Shown piece after piece: positions 1 to 11,553 of a stretch of DNA of 64,000 nucleotides. The translations under genes were made by a program, and so were the position numbers. The notes beneath the pieces were generated by a model. The model did no database searches, was not told where the DNA came from, and saw nothing but the letters and a program-made list of their open reading frames with translations. The stretch lies in the NCBI RefSeq assembly GCF_000003195.3, contig NC_012873.2, forward strand, positions 9,633,894 to 9,697,893. Reading direction: 5' to 3'. This DNA comes from Sorghum bicolor (lineage: Eukaryota; Streptophyta; Magnoliopsida; Poales; Poaceae). Numbering within the stretch: the first letter of the stretch is position 1; every line of letters begins with the position of its first letter.

Positions 1-1240
1 TGTGGTGGTGGTGAAGCATCGGCTGCAGGTGCACTTTATGTAGGCCGCCACTGATAACTGACAGGACAGTGATTTTCCCATTATGCCCATGGCTCGAGTA
101 CACATGATAGCCAAGGACGCGGAGGGCACCTTTGGTAATTGCATCAGGTACCTATTGCAGCAGTGGCAATTTTTAGCAATGGTGTATTAGCCTTAATGAC
201 CTGCCAAGAATGGATGACAAGGAGTGATCTGGTTAGAGTAAACATAGATGACTGCTAGTTTTATGAGAGCTACATTCATTATGGTACAAAAAATATATAC
301 GAGACCGACTGGTGGGGCCAGTGAAGCTAGAACTGGTGCCAAACCAGCCCTGAGCATGGAAAGGGGTCAGGTTTGGACCTGTTGATCGCCATGGAGCGGC
401 TCCTGATGCACCAGCACCACATCTGACCTTTCCCATTGGGTTGGTTTATTCCTTGCCATGGTTTTGCAATCATGGAGTATGTAAACCCTAGACACAATGC
501 GGTCATCGGTGTCGCAACCATGAAGTAACTTTAGATACGTGCGGGTTCAGTTACTCCAGATACGTGCGGGTTTGGTTTGGTAAAAAGTCGTTATATTTTA
601 CGTGCATGATTGGATATTTTCTCGAGGCAATAGCAACGCACTCCTTACCGAAATGATGGTAGTAACGGGGACTCGAGGGAAAAAGTGTCGCCACTTCTAC
701 TTTGACATGGAGTTACTGAAAATATTTGCTTTTTAGTATTCAATGAAGATTTGTGTTACTATCAACGGTTATATGTAATACAAAACACACGAGCACGATA
801 GTTTCATGTACATTCATGCAACTGAGAATCATGGCGCCACGTGTGTATGCACGTGCATTATAATGCGAAAATATTGTTCCTAGAATTAGATGATGTCAAC
901 TATTTTTTTTGGCAAAAATCAGATGGTTTACAACACATGCTCAACTCTTTAACTATAGTTGTTCTTATAGTTGTAATGAATTATCCTCGATTGTCATAGA
1001 AATATTAATGAGCATTTACGCAACCATGAAGTTACTACCGTACATTGACAACAATGAGATACAACCATATATATATATGCCAGATCAAAGATATTTTAGA
1101 AAACAGCTCACCTATTACCATTTCTACTACTCGATAAATTGAAATAGCATTGTACATATACATTGCTGACCCATATAAGTTAGGGGCATTTGGCTACCGG
1201 ACATGCAAAGTGGCGCGCATTAGCTGAAAGACACTTTTTC
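1..1240. other. Intergenic DNA, nothing recognised
   Basis: I see no splice-consistent gene, known transposon end or RNA gene here. Only short open frames occur, without family resemblance. A CCACGTG-like G-box core lies near 838-845, which may be chance. Confidence 0.5.
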
Positions 1241-1985
1241 ATGTAACACTCACCACCAAAACAGTTGCCATTTGTAAACCATAGCCCCCTCCCACAGGGG
1301 CGACTCCGCCGCCACCGCCGCCTTCGGCCCGTGTTCCCCTCGCCTCCAACCTCCCTGCCAGTGCTGAGGATAGGTTTTTCTCCTTTTATTTTTCTTTGCT
1401 CCATAGTAATTTGGGCCAGGTTTTGGTTGGTCATTTCAATGTTTTCGATCTAGCTTTCTGTTTTATGTCGGATCGTTGATGGATGTGTCATCGTCTTCGA
1501 TGATGGGATGCTCTTTGTTGAGAGATCAAGGTATATTGGCATAGTTCTTCTCGAGGAGGGATTGGATCTATTTTTCCCTTCTATGGGATTGTCTTTCTGG
1601 CCGCAGCGGCAGCAGATCTGCCATTCCGATTGCTGGTGATTATGCTAGTAGCGTCGAATCTTATGTCCGTTCATCCTTTAGAAGATATGGCCGATGTGCT
1701 CTCGACACCATTTACTCCCCATAGTGGTTGAGCTTATCGTGCCTCTTTTGCAGTCTCCATGTTTCTAGAGCCTTCTGTTGGTAGGGATTATGGTTCTTGG
1801 GTCCAGATCTAGTGTACTTTCATGGTCGAGATGAAGCTTCCTAAAGAGGAGCACCGCCGGATGCGAGGTAGATGAAGTATAGGGACCTAGTGGTGTGCTT
1901 CAATGTAATTTTATTTTATATTGAGGTCTCAATTGTAAAAGGGCTTTAAAGTTAATGAAATACAGTCCCTTTCTTAAAAAAATAT
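1241..1985 (+). mobile_element. Retroposon-like unit with GC-rich head and poly(A) tail
   Basis: The unit opens with a CCGCCGCC-rich head (about 1285-1360), runs through T-rich non-coding sequence, and ends in a stretch resembling a transcript 3' end (TTAATGAAATACAGTCCC, about 1950-1970) followed by an A run. This layout resembles a non-LTR retroposon or a retroposed transcript. A second unit with similar architecture lies on the opposite strand at 4758-5415. No coding region or target duplication was identified, so the class is inferred. Confidence 0.35.
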
Positions 1986-2794
1986 GGTTTTAAAAAAAGA
2001 GATCATGAGTGGAGTTTCTAAAACTCCAAAAGAAAAACTATAGTTTTGAAAAAACCATGGTTTTTGAGGCTACAAGATTTGTTGCACCTAAACACCTAGT
2101 AGCTTTTAAAAACCAAATTATTTTGTAAAACTATAGTATTTCTCTAATACTTCAAAAATACTTTGCATTCAAACAGAGCCTATCTGTGTTTTAGTTATCA
2201 AATCTACGGTGATTAAATTAGTTGTTTACTAGAAACTATATAAATTAGGAGAATTTCAAGCTAAGCACATAGAAAATACTAGTCACAACCAGAAAAAGTG
2301 AAAATTTGTAATCCAAAATCTTTGAATGTTTTGAACAACCATGCTTCACTTATTACTACTGCGTACTACTTTATATATTATTAGTGGTTCAAATTGCGTT
2401 TTACCATAGGTAAGTCGTTCGAAACCACGAATGACAGAGTTTATTCCTAAAGTGATGAAATGGTTCTTCATCAAGTTAAACAACATTCATTGCATAGCTG
2501 GTGGCTAGCAATTTGCATCCACGTTGACTTTTAGTTCTGCAGCTTTAACCAGATATAAGCAGCTAGCTGCTAAAAATTGCTAATATATATTTATGTTACA
2601 TAGTTAGTATCATTATAAAGATCTTTAAATCTAGTTTTTTAATAAATTTATTTAGAGATATAAATATTACACGTATTTTTTCAAATCAAGTCAAACTTGT
2701 GATGTGGAAACCGAAAACGACACTTAATTTGGGAAAGAGGGAGTACGTGCTCCATAGGTAGCAGTCTCATCAGCTTGCTATTGCCATCCTCAAG
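1986..2794. other. AT-rich intergenic DNA with a Stowaway-like right end
   Basis: No gene is visible. About 2600-2745 looks like the right half of a Stowaway-type MITE: AT-rich, ending GAGGGAGTA. I could not find its left terminus. Confidence 0.4.
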
Positions 2795-3083
2795 CTGTCT
2801 CTAATAGGAGAACTATTTGGGAACCCAAATCCAAAATGGGTCTCCAACATAATATCTATAGCCTCAGTATCCATACAGAAGACTCATTTTGGTATGAGGA
2901 GAGGCATAACCCAAATTTGGGTATCCTCTCTCCTTGAGACCCATTTGCAGAGAATATTGTCTTTTAGGTCTTATTGTTGGAGAAGACTAAAAATAGGTAT
3001 AGAATTTTTTACATGTAGTACTACTCAAAGGACAAATGAGTCTTGTATTTTGTATTTTGGGTGACGATTGTTGGAGATAGTCT
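2795..3083. mobile_element. Small TIR element (MITE-like)
   Basis: The left edge (CTGTCTCTAATAGGAG) and the reverse complement of the right edge (CTATCTCCAACAATCG) form imperfect inverted repeats around about 290 bp. There is no coding capacity. The superfamily is not clear from the ends. Confidence 0.35.
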
Positions 3084-3469
3084 CGTGAACTTACGAGGCC
3101 CATATCCTCTCCAATGGTTGCAGTTTGCCCATATCCGCTCACCCTTTTGGCCTTTTCCCACGAAAGCGACGCTGCGAGCAAGGCTCGCACCACACATTTC
3201 ACACTTACAACTAGCTTCCAGTCCTTGATGTCTGACTGTCTGAGATGCCTTTTCCACTGCGATTCCATGCAACTCTTCAGTTTTGCTGCAACGCATACTA
3301 CAGGGTTCGTTGTTGCGAAATGATTTTCACGACGGTCAAAAACGGTTTATATGGGTGATGATTTTCGAAACCCACGCTTCACTATCGATTATAAAGACGT
3401 TGCCTTTTAATTATAAAGACGGGCTTCCAACCGTTCTTTTGAAATTCATTTCCAGAGATGGTTATCTTA
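3084..3469. other. Intergenic DNA, nothing recognised
   Basis: Several short overlapping open frames occur on both strands. None shows a family motif or splice structure. Confidence 0.4.
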
Positions 3470-3704
3470 GGCCTTATTTAGTTCAACCCAAAACTTTTCA
3501 AGATTCTCTGTCACATCGAATCTTGCGGCACATGCATGGAGCATTAAATATAGATGAAAATAAAAACTAATTACACAGTTTATCTGTAAATCGCGAGATG
3601 AATCTTTTAAGCCTAATTATTCCATAATTGGACAATGTTTGTCAAATAAAAATAAAAGTGCTACAGTGTTGTTTTCTCAAAAAAATTTGGTACTAAACAA
3701 GGCC
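3470..3704. mobile_element. Tourist-like MITE (GGCCTT..AAGGCC family)
   Basis: The ends GGCCTTATTTAGTTC and TACTAAACAAGGCC are inverted repeats and are flanked on both sides by TTA, the PIF/Harbinger target duplication. The interior carries the family core (CACATCGAATCTTGCGGCAC, then TGCTACAG near the right end), which recurs many times in this window. Confidence 0.9.
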
Positions 3705-4140
3705 TTAAACCAACCACCCATGTATATGCAATTTTAGGACCCTGCAAATGTGAATGGCCATCTTGTTTAAAACAAACCGCTTCTCAAAATACATTTGAAA
3801 TTATAAAATTTTCAACTATATTTATTTTATATTATCTCACCGGTTTTTATGTGTACACACTATCAGATTTTACATACGTGACCTAATATTCCACCCATTT
3901 TAAAGTCATCGTCAAGTGGTTAGTAATAATGTTATATGCATTAAAACTAAAGTATTAAACACACACATTACATGTTATTTACACTGTATTTATAACAATT
4001 AGTGTCGTCGATAGTACCAATTACAAAATGATATACGCAAACACTGAGTGGCAAAGAGTTATGCAAGTCTTGAGTGCTAATTGAGTGGTCTAATTAACTA
4101 GTCTACTAAACACTTCATAAAAAGCAATCATCTAATATTT
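3705..4140. other. AT-rich intergenic DNA, nothing recognised
   Basis: No open frame of note, transposon terminus or structured RNA is visible. Confidence 0.45.
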
Positions 4141-4149
4141 TCTTAAACA

Positions 4150-4700
4150 ATTTTGGTAGTTAGAGCACTAGAGATTAGCCTCAACTCACAAGAAACGTGT
4201 CTGAGCTCCAACAACAACCAAATATCCGGTTGGTGGTATATATAGCCTCCACCCCAGATATAGCTGTTGGCAAAGGATTATATATGCAGTGCTCACCAGG
4301 AACAGGAAGGTCCGGTAAGGCCACCAGAGAAATTCAGTTGCCTACCACTTCATCTAGTCGTTGCTAACTTTTGAAGGGCCTTTTCTCCAGTGCACCACCG
4401 GGAGTATTCCGGTGTCCCTCTAAACCTTAGAAACTTTTAGACAACACTCTTTTCTTCTGGTGCTTCTCTTCAAGATACTCGTATCACCGAGAATTCTGAT
4501 GGTCTTAAAAACCTTCCGCAGAACTTCGCCCAAGTGTTGGTCTGGCCACCAAATAATTCCGGTGAGTGTTGGCGATCAGACATATGATGCTATTCCTGTG
4601 TTTAATCGAATTCTCTTGGTACACTTAAATTCTCTTTCAATATTTATAATAATGTTATTTCTTTTGGCACTTAAATTCTCTTTTGTTATTTTTGAAATTA
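4150..4700 (+). mobile_element. Possible LTR fragment with TATA region
   Basis: The stretch contains TGGTATATATAGCCTCC (about 4230), resembling a TATA box, followed by repeated CCGG-containing motifs (CACCGGGAGTATTCCGGTG near 4396). This is the style of grass LTR U3/R regions. No TG..CA ends, primer-binding site or duplication could be paired, so it is at best a decayed LTR piece. Confidence 0.25.
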
Positions 4701-4757
4701 CTAGTTAGCACTAGCTGATGAATTTTCACTACTACATATTCCTGTCCTTTGTGTTTT

Positions 4758-5415
4758 TTTTCCAAAGAGAAGAGAGACTTATATTAAATCTTGGCATAGT
4801 ACATCCCTAAACTACACATGAAAAAAATCTGAAATAAAAAATACATAATATTCTATCCAGGTTCTTCTATCATCTTCTTCCCTAATGGCTTCTCCCTTGA
4901 ACACCGGAGCCAAAGTGCAGTCTTTATGCCGAATTCAATAACCAACCCTAAAACACTGGACATATCATAAGATTTAACGCTTCAGAACCAGTCTAAACCG
5001 CATCTAAAAGAATATCGGCGGCTGCATCATTGGGTATGACATAGGCTACATAACCATCACCTAGAGATCTTGAATTCCTCAGATCGATGACCTGAAGTCA
5101 TTATACTAGTAGGAGGCTCCCAGAAGCACCCCTCTCCTTGCACATAAAGGCCATAAATTGCCACCCTCCTATGAAATCGACGTCTACAACGGCGATCTCA
5201 TCATGACAATCACCTAAGTCATCGCAGAAAACACAACGCCGACTGAAAATCATCTAATTTTGTCGGAAGATATATTGGACCAAGCTCTAATTAACTAGAT
5301 AGAAAAAATACGACAATAGAAGGATGGATCCCCTGTCCTTGTCTCCGGCAGAGGGAGACCCTAAATGTGGTGGCGGCGGAGCGAGGAGCGACTAATGGCC
5401 CTTTGTGAATGAGAA
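4758..5415 (-). mobile_element. Retroposon-like unit, minus strand
   Basis: Read on the minus strand, it starts in a CCGCCGCC-rich head (about 5410-5320), continues as non-coding sequence, and ends with a transcript-like 3' end (TTAATATAAGTCTCTC) followed by an A run (T run on the plus strand, about 4755-4762). Its architecture parallels the 1241-1985 unit, although I did not see long identical stretches. It is interpreted as a non-LTR retroposon or retroposed transcript. Confidence 0.35.
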
Positions 5416-5985
5416 AGTACATGTAAGTTTCAGTCACCTCAATAATAACATCTACAATTGGAGCATACGATGAAGTCAAAGTAAAAGTAGTCTTTGTTGG
5501 ATTTCGTTCAAAACCTTACGAAATGTTTCATGCTTTGCTCCTTGTACTCATGAATTTTTTCATGATTTGTTCCTTTTCAGTAAGGATAAATACGGTTTTT
5601 ATTCAGACTTCACATAATTCATGTGCTGAATGTGTCAATTACAATAATGGAATGGAGGGAATTTGATGTTTTTGTTCCTGCTCTAGAGTTCAATTGTGAT
5701 TTTATCTCTACTTTTTAAACTTTGTAATTTTGCCCTCATAGTTTTGGATTGAAGAGTCTCTAGAATGAAATGCACCACTTGTTCTTATTTTTTTTCTTTT
5801 TTTTGAGTGGATCTTATTTTTTTCTCATACATCTGTCGAGTATTTCATGCCAATTGACAGTTGACAGGCCCAACTGGTAGTGTAGGTAGGCCCAATACTA
5901 TCTTGAAATTTAGCCCAATAATTTCTTACTAGTATTCGACAGCCTAAACAACAAACAAGTTTGGCCTAGATAACAACCACTCGCT
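5416..5985. other. Intergenic DNA with GGCCCA motifs
   Basis: The DNA is AT-rich. GGCCCAA-type motifs at about 5868-5920 (site II-like elements found in plant promoters) precede the GC island at 5986. No gene is recognised. Confidence 0.35.
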
Positions 5986-6412
5986 CCTAATCTCTCAAAG
6001 CCGCGACCGCGACCTTCCGACATTCTGACCGACTGCGTGCCTGCACGAGGTGCGAGCGACCGCCGCTACCTGCTGACTTGCTGAGCCTCGAGGCCCCAGC
6101 GACAGCGGGTCCCGCGCTGGCCGCCGCCTCGTCTTGCGGCAACCTCCACCGCGACGCCGCCGCACGTGGCTGCGCGCAGTGCTCTGCCAGTCCGCCGGCA
6201 CCGGGTGTGCCAAAGCAGCTACCCGGCCGCCCACCTCGCCGCAGAAAATATTTGTAGAACTCCCCTAGAAAATGCATTATTAATAATAATGAAAAAAAAT
6301 CACTCAATCCTCTGTTCCCCAATGTTGCAGCGCCACTAGCTGTGCGCCTCGAGCCCACCTCTCCGCAGGAGCCCCCGCCAGCCGCCACACGCCACCCGCC
6401 ACTCTCTTTATG
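5986..6412. other. GC-rich island, possible gene remnant
   Basis: This abrupt GC-rich block is split by an AT-rich segment (6243-6310). Long frames are open on the minus strand, but they consist of Arg/Ala/Gly-rich sequence expected from any GC-rich DNA. Neither strand gives a recognisable domain. It could be a captured or orphaned first exon. Confidence 0.3.
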
Positions 6413-6413
6413 C

Positions 6414-6657
6414 ATGCCTTGTCTAGTTCGCGTAAAAAACCAAAAAAAAAATTAAGATTTCTCGTCACATCAAATCTTACAACACATGCATGAAACATTA
6501 AATATAGATAAAAATAAAAACCAATTATACAGTTTATATGTAAATCACGAGACGAATCTTTTGACCCTAGTTTATCTATGATTGGACAATATTTGCCACA
6601 AACAAACGAAAGTGCTACAGTAGCAAAATTCAAAAAAATTTCACATCTAAACAAGGC
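6414..6657. mobile_element. Tourist-like MITE (GGCCTT family)
   Basis: The ends GCCTTGTCTAGTTCG and CATCTAAACAAGGCC are inverted, and the interior has the family core (CACATCAAATCTTACAACAC and GTGCTACAGTAGC). The left GG is degraded and no clean TTA pair is seen. Confidence 0.8.
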
Positions 6658-6983
6658 CTAGTGGATTAGTGGACAAAGGCTCCTCCCATATACCTGCTTC
6701 ATTTATGTTTTTTATTATGGTAGTAAGGCTAGTTTCAACGTATGTTTCATGAGAGTGTCAGGCACATTAAATAGGGTGCCACATAAGCAAATTTGCTGAC
6801 TTGGTAGGGTCATTAAATGAAGGAATTTCATCAAATGAGAGAGAAGTTTCATCCCCATGAAACTCAGGTGGCTCGGTTATCTAGTTTATAGTCTCGGTAA
6901 TTGTGCCATAAAACTATGAATTGAGACTCGTCTAACTTCTTAGTGTAACATTTGGGCACAAAATTTCTCAATGCAACACCTCA

Positions 6984-7106
6984 GGCCTTGTTTGGTTCAC
7001 CCAAAAACCAAAAACTTTTTAAGATTTCATGTCGCATCAAATCTTGCGGCACATGCATAGAGCATTAAATATAGGTGAAAATAAAAACTAATTGTATAGT
7101 GAGCTA
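6984..7106. mobile_element. Truncated Tourist-like MITE
   Basis: A left end (GGCCTTGTTTGGTTCACCC) and core are present, but the copy stops after about 120 bp at AACTAATTGTATAGTGAGC. A complete copy of the same family starts ten bases further on. Confidence 0.75.
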
Positions 7107-7115
7107 AGGTACCGA

Positions 7116-7359
7116 GGCCTTGTTTAGTTTACCCCAAAAACCAAAAAGTTTTCAAGATTCCCTGTCACATCAAATCTTTCAGCACATGCATGAAACATTA
7201 AATATAGATAAAAAATAAAAACTAATTGCACAGTTTAACTATAAATCGCGAGACGAATCTTTTGATCCTAGTTAGTCCATGATTGGACAATATTTGTCAC
7301 AAACAAACAAAAATACTACAGTAGCGAAATTCAAAATCTTTTCGCATCTAAACAAGGCC
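7116..7359. mobile_element. Tourist-like MITE (GGCCTT family)
   Basis: This is a complete copy with GGCCTTGTTTAGTTTACC and its inverted partner ATCTAAACAAGGCC, plus the usual core. It lies directly behind the truncated copy ending at 7106. Confidence 0.85.
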
Positions 7360-7894
7360 TGAAAAAGGCCCTGAATGGCGAATCAAATGCTATAAGGAGC
7401 ACGGAGAAGTGAGAACAGCATTACAGAGGCTGCTATCTTCCATTTATGTTCTTGCTCAAACTGCAGATGGTGGTGGGCATCGGTACCTGCAGCATACACA
7501 GCAAACCATTAACATTCAGTGCTACTTGGATAATGGTACTAGTTGTAGTGAGCTCATATATGCAGAGTACAGTCCAACTCATGTAGATAAAAGGTTCTGT
7601 AAAAGCTTCTAGACAATAACTTCCATTGATCAATCTTATAAAAACATATTATGCAGCACATATATATATATATATATAGCTATTTGCAATTACATCCAGA
7701 TTTGTACTTCTGGAACATGCCATGGCACTCTGAAATTGCTTTCAAGCTACTCATCAACTCTTCCCAGCGAAACAGATGCCGAGAAAGCCAAGAGAAAGAT
7801 CATAAAGCTGATGGCAGCTATGGTTGGGACCTATCAGAACTGAGGTTATTCCAAACACCGAGCGGGAAGCCTGGGTGGTCTGGTCTGGAAGAAC
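7360..7894. other. Intergenic DNA, nothing recognised
   Basis: There is a short (TA)n run at about 7661-7678 and no supported gene. Confidence 0.4.
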
Positions 7895-7897
7895 TTA

Positions 7898-8124
7898 TGC
7901 CTTGTTTAGTTCGCAAAAATTTTCAAGATTTCAAGTCACATCGAATCTTTGGTCGCATACATAGAACATTAAATATAGACGAAAATAAAAACTAACTGCA
8001 CAGTTTACCTGTAATTTGTGAGATGAATCTTTTGAGCCTAGTTACTCCGTGTTTGGACAATGTTTGTCAAATAAAAACGAAATACTACAGTAGCCAAAAA
8101 CCAAACTTTTTGCGAAACAAGGCT
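7898..8124. mobile_element. Tourist-like MITE (GGCCTT family)
   Basis: The copy is flanked on the left by TTA and has TGCCTTGTTTAGTTCGC paired with GCGAAACAAGGC at the right. The core motifs (CACATCGAATCTTTGGTCGC, TACTACAGTAGCC) are present. Confidence 0.8.
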
Positions 8125-8489
8125 AGCCACCGGCGAAGCAGCGAGACGGCGAGACCTAGACCGACGCGTGCGGCGTGCAAGGACCGAAAGGCTGGTCGTG
8201 ACCGCATCTGGCTGTGTCTGCTACCGCGGCGGCGGCGGTGGCCGGATGCTAGCTCATCACGGCATGCTCTCGTCATTTTCGATCCCAAAAGCAAAAACGA
8301 ACTCGCACCTACAGACACTCGCCGCCGACGAGACGGACTGACGGAGGATGGGTCCTAACAGGCCTCCTGCCCGAGATCCGCTGGGCCCTGCTGGCCCATG
8401 GAAGTCTCGCTTTCCCGACCAAGGACAACGCCACGTGCAGGTAGGTGCCCGGTGCAGCACGCTTCCGTTGCAAGTTGGAACGATAGTTA
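8125..8489. other. GC-rich spacer between MITEs
   Basis: This is a 365-bp GC-rich segment between two MITEs, with frames open on both strands but no recognisable protein. A CCACGTG motif occurs at about 8430. It could be an exon remnant. Confidence 0.3.
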
Positions 8490-8947
8490 GGCCTTGTTCA
8501 CTTGAAAATTTTTGGTTTTGGCTACTGTAGCATTTTCGTTTGTTTGTGACAAATATTATTCAATTATGGACTAACTAGACTCAAAAGATTCAGCTCGCGA
8601 ATTACAGGTAAACTGTGTAATCAGTATTTCGTTTTGTCTACGTTTAATACTCCATGCATGTGCCACAAAATTCGATGTGACGGGGAATCTTGAAATTTTT
8701 TGGGTCCAAAATTTTTTGCAAAATTTGAATAGTAGCACTTTCGTTTATATTTGACACAAAAGTGCTACTATTCACATTTTGCAAAAAAAATCGTCTCGTC
8801 AAAAGATTCGTCTCGTCAATTTCGACCAAACTGTATAATTAGTTTTTATTTTCATCTATATTTAATACTCCATGCATACGTCTAAAGATTCGATGTGACG
8901 GGGAATCTGAAAGATTTTGCAAAATTTTTGGGGAACTAAACAAGGCC
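8490..8947. mobile_element. Compound Tourist-like MITE (two copies fused)
   Basis: Outer ends GGCCTTGTTCACTTG and GGGAACTAAACAAGGCC are flanked by TTA on both sides (8487-8489 and 8948-8950). The 458-bp interior holds two family units, joined near 8700-8790 through a foldback of GCAAAATTTGAATAGTAGC and its inverse. One unit apparently inserted into or recombined with the other. Confidence 0.75.
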
Positions 8948-8950
8948 TTA

Positions 8951-9516
8951 GGCACTCGTAATGCAGACTTTATCATATAGTCTAAAGTTATTTATTACTT
9001 CGAACAATATAAATTTAGAATCTAAATAAGACTTGAAATCTTATTCTTTTTACTTCTTTCTTCAATAAATATGCTGCCACATCAGTAAAATACCATAAAT
9101 AATATGTAATTAATTGTCTTTGACTCTATGATATAGTCTTGCATTGTGAGTGCCCTTACAAACAGTTACCCACCGGTCACCGGCTACCTACACGACCCGC
9201 TGCACGGTGGGCCCCTGAGGTTGGGGCCCACCCTGCTCATATGACCTCACTCACGTCACGCGCACCGCAGCGTAGCGGCATATTTCGAAAATGTATTGGA
9301 GCACACACATGCTCAATAGGGTTTATCTCAACCGTTAAATAATGTTCTCGAGATTTGTGTTGTCCTTTCTTTGCTTGTATTATGTTTATATTTTTTCTTT
9401 CAATGTATTCGACGACAGAAGCGCCCACGTCGTGCGTACCCCACCCATGTGCTGCCTCTCTTCTCTCACGCTCTCACGACATGCACACTACATCAGTTTT
9501 CGGTTTCTCTAACCAC
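8951..9516. other. Intergenic DNA, nothing recognised
   Basis: AT-rich at first, then moderately GC-rich (9150-9290). No supported gene or transposon end. Confidence 0.4.
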
Positions 9517-9517
9517 G

Positions 9518-9680
9518 GGCTTGTTTAGTTTCTAAAATATTTTGCAAAAACTTTCACATTCCTCAGCAAATGCATTACAAATCTTTTTGGCTATTTAGTT
9601 TATAATTGGATAATATTTGTCAAACACAAACGAAAATTGTACTGTTTATATTTTGCAATTTTTTTTAAGTAAACAAGGCC
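9518..9680. mobile_element. Short Tourist-like MITE
   Basis: The ends GGCTTGTTTAGTTTC and AAGTAAACAAGGCC are inverted around a 160-bp interior shorter than the usual 230-245 bp. It is a deletion derivative of the common family. Confidence 0.7.
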
Positions 9681-9879
9681 GACTTCTGCTTCTTAGCTCT
9701 TTTCATGGCCTACTTCTGAAGTAGTACAGGTAATGTATACGTACATAAATACAATATACACGAAGAAGATAGCAAAGAAGTTGTCACTGTAGTTGTACAT
9801 TTCGAGGTTGAGTTGGATGGCTAGGATAGTGCCTGTTGAGCATGTAGACACAAAAAAAACCGGGTTCGGCATATTTCCT

Positions 9880-10091
9880 CCTGAGCCAGCCATACTGCCC
9901 ACCAGGCCACCCCACCACACCACCCCACCGAAGCCCTCCGTTTCGTACGGCCTCCCCAAAAATCTCAACCCGTCTCTCTCTCCTAACGAAGAGGAGGAGA
10001 GAGGGGGGCAGAAGAAAACCTCGCGCGGGGGAGGCGCGACAGGGCTCGCGGGGGCCGGTGAAGGTGTCGCGCGCCGGCGCCGTCCGAGGTG
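9880..10091 (+). promoter_or_regulatory. Orphan promoter/5' non-coding exon-like region
   Basis: The sequence changes to a C-rich, then CT-rich leader (CCGTCTCTCTCTCC) and a GC-rich segment ending in CGAG followed by GTGAGCG (about 10,088-10,094), a good plant splice donor. This is the usual structure of a plant 5'UTR exon with a long first intron. No downstream coding exon can be recognised before the MITE at 11,323 or beyond it, so the region may be a gene 5' end cut off from its body, or a non-coding transcript. Confidence 0.35.
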
Positions 10092-11319
10092 AGCGCTCCG
10101 CTTCCCCACGACGCGGCCTCGCTTGCTCGCTGGGAATTGGGTTTCGGATCCGCGGATGGGGGGGTGGGGGTGGGGGGGGGCTACATGCGGTAGCTGGTTC
10201 GATCCGGGTTGCGCGGATTTCGCGCTGGATTTGTTGGCACTCGGATTAGACGCCGTGGTTGGTCTGTTGTGTGGTTGCGGCCGTGGTGAATTGTTGCGAT
10301 CGGGTCTCATTGTTGCGCTTGGTTCATGTGTGTCACTGAGGGGGAGTGAGGATCTGCGTAAGGAACCGAGTTCGAATTTTTACCGATTTGGCACTGCTGG
10401 TGTTCCAAAATAGCTCACTGAAATCTCTGGTACTCTGCGCAGTTGATTTTTGTTCCGCTGCTGTTTCTAGGAGGATACTAGGGGCTACTTCATAGGCATT
10501 GTCATGTCGAAGCGTGGGAACGGTACTAATGTTCTGGGATTTTACCATAGATGTTGACCTTCTCAAATAAAAGCTGGAAAATCACCATAAATAAACCTGT
10601 TACCATGTATGTCCAGAGTGTCCAAAGTGGTTTTTATATAGCGTCTTATGTCCTATGTTGTTTCTCTTCAAATAAACTTGATGACTTGGAAGTAGAACTA
10701 GAGTCTTACAACTATTGAAGTCAGAACTTGACTCATGGAATTTCGTGAATGTTTTTTTTAATGTGCATGTGTATGTGCCCTTTATAATCTGTAGAATTTT
10801 ATTACAATCACTGTGAGAACCAGTGGAAGGCTAGTTGGTTTGTAGCCCAAATGCAGTAGAAGATTAGGAACTGTGTAGTATGTTTATGCATTCACAACTA
10901 CTTTTTTGAGTGCATATTAGGTCTTGGATGGGTATGCTAGCATTGAACTAAAAAATTGAGAAGCACATGGTTAGGTTACAGTTTGTAATGTGCATGATAT
11001 CTGAAACTCGATTTGATTCTAAACTTATTAGTGTTTAGCATTTGATAAGCTGATAAAAATGTTGCTCGATTGTGCATTTGTGGTCGCATTACACATATGC
11101 TGCTGAACCTGGCACTTTTGGTCACATGTATGCTGCTGGAACATGCAACGCGTGATGCTGAAAGTATTTAGCTTTGGTCACACAAATGCTGTTGGAACAT
11201 ATGAGGGGCGATGCATGGCTGGTATTGTATGTTACATTTGCCAACTTGAATTTGCAAACAAACTTTCCTTCTTCGCCGAATTTCAATGGCATTTTGGATC
11301 TAGAGAGCCTGAAGGAACT
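10092..11319 (+). other. Intron-like sequence after the orphan exon
   Basis: The sequence is T-rich and intron-like, with no coding exon. Around 11,073-11,213 a degenerate motif (TTTGGTCACA..ATGCTGCTGGAACAT) recurs about three times. Confidence 0.3.
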
Positions 11320-11322
11320 TTA

Positions 11323-11550
11323 GGCCTTGTTTAGATCCAAAAACTTTTTAGATCTGGATACTGTAGCACTTTTATTTGTATTTGATAATTATTGTCCCAT
11401 CATGGACTAACTTGGTTCAAAAGATTCATCTTGCAAATTATAGACAAACTGTGTAATTAGTTATTTTTTATCTATATTTAATGTTTTATATATGTGTCAC
11501 AAGATTTGATGTGACGGGGAAGTTTTTATTAGTTTTTGGCAAACAAGGCC
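11323..11550. mobile_element. Tourist-like MITE (GGCCTT family)
   Basis: A complete copy with GGCCTTGTTTAGATCC and GGCAAACAAGGCC ends, and TTA on both flanks (11,320-11,322 and 11,551-11,553). Confidence 0.9.
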
Positions 11551-11553
11551 TTA

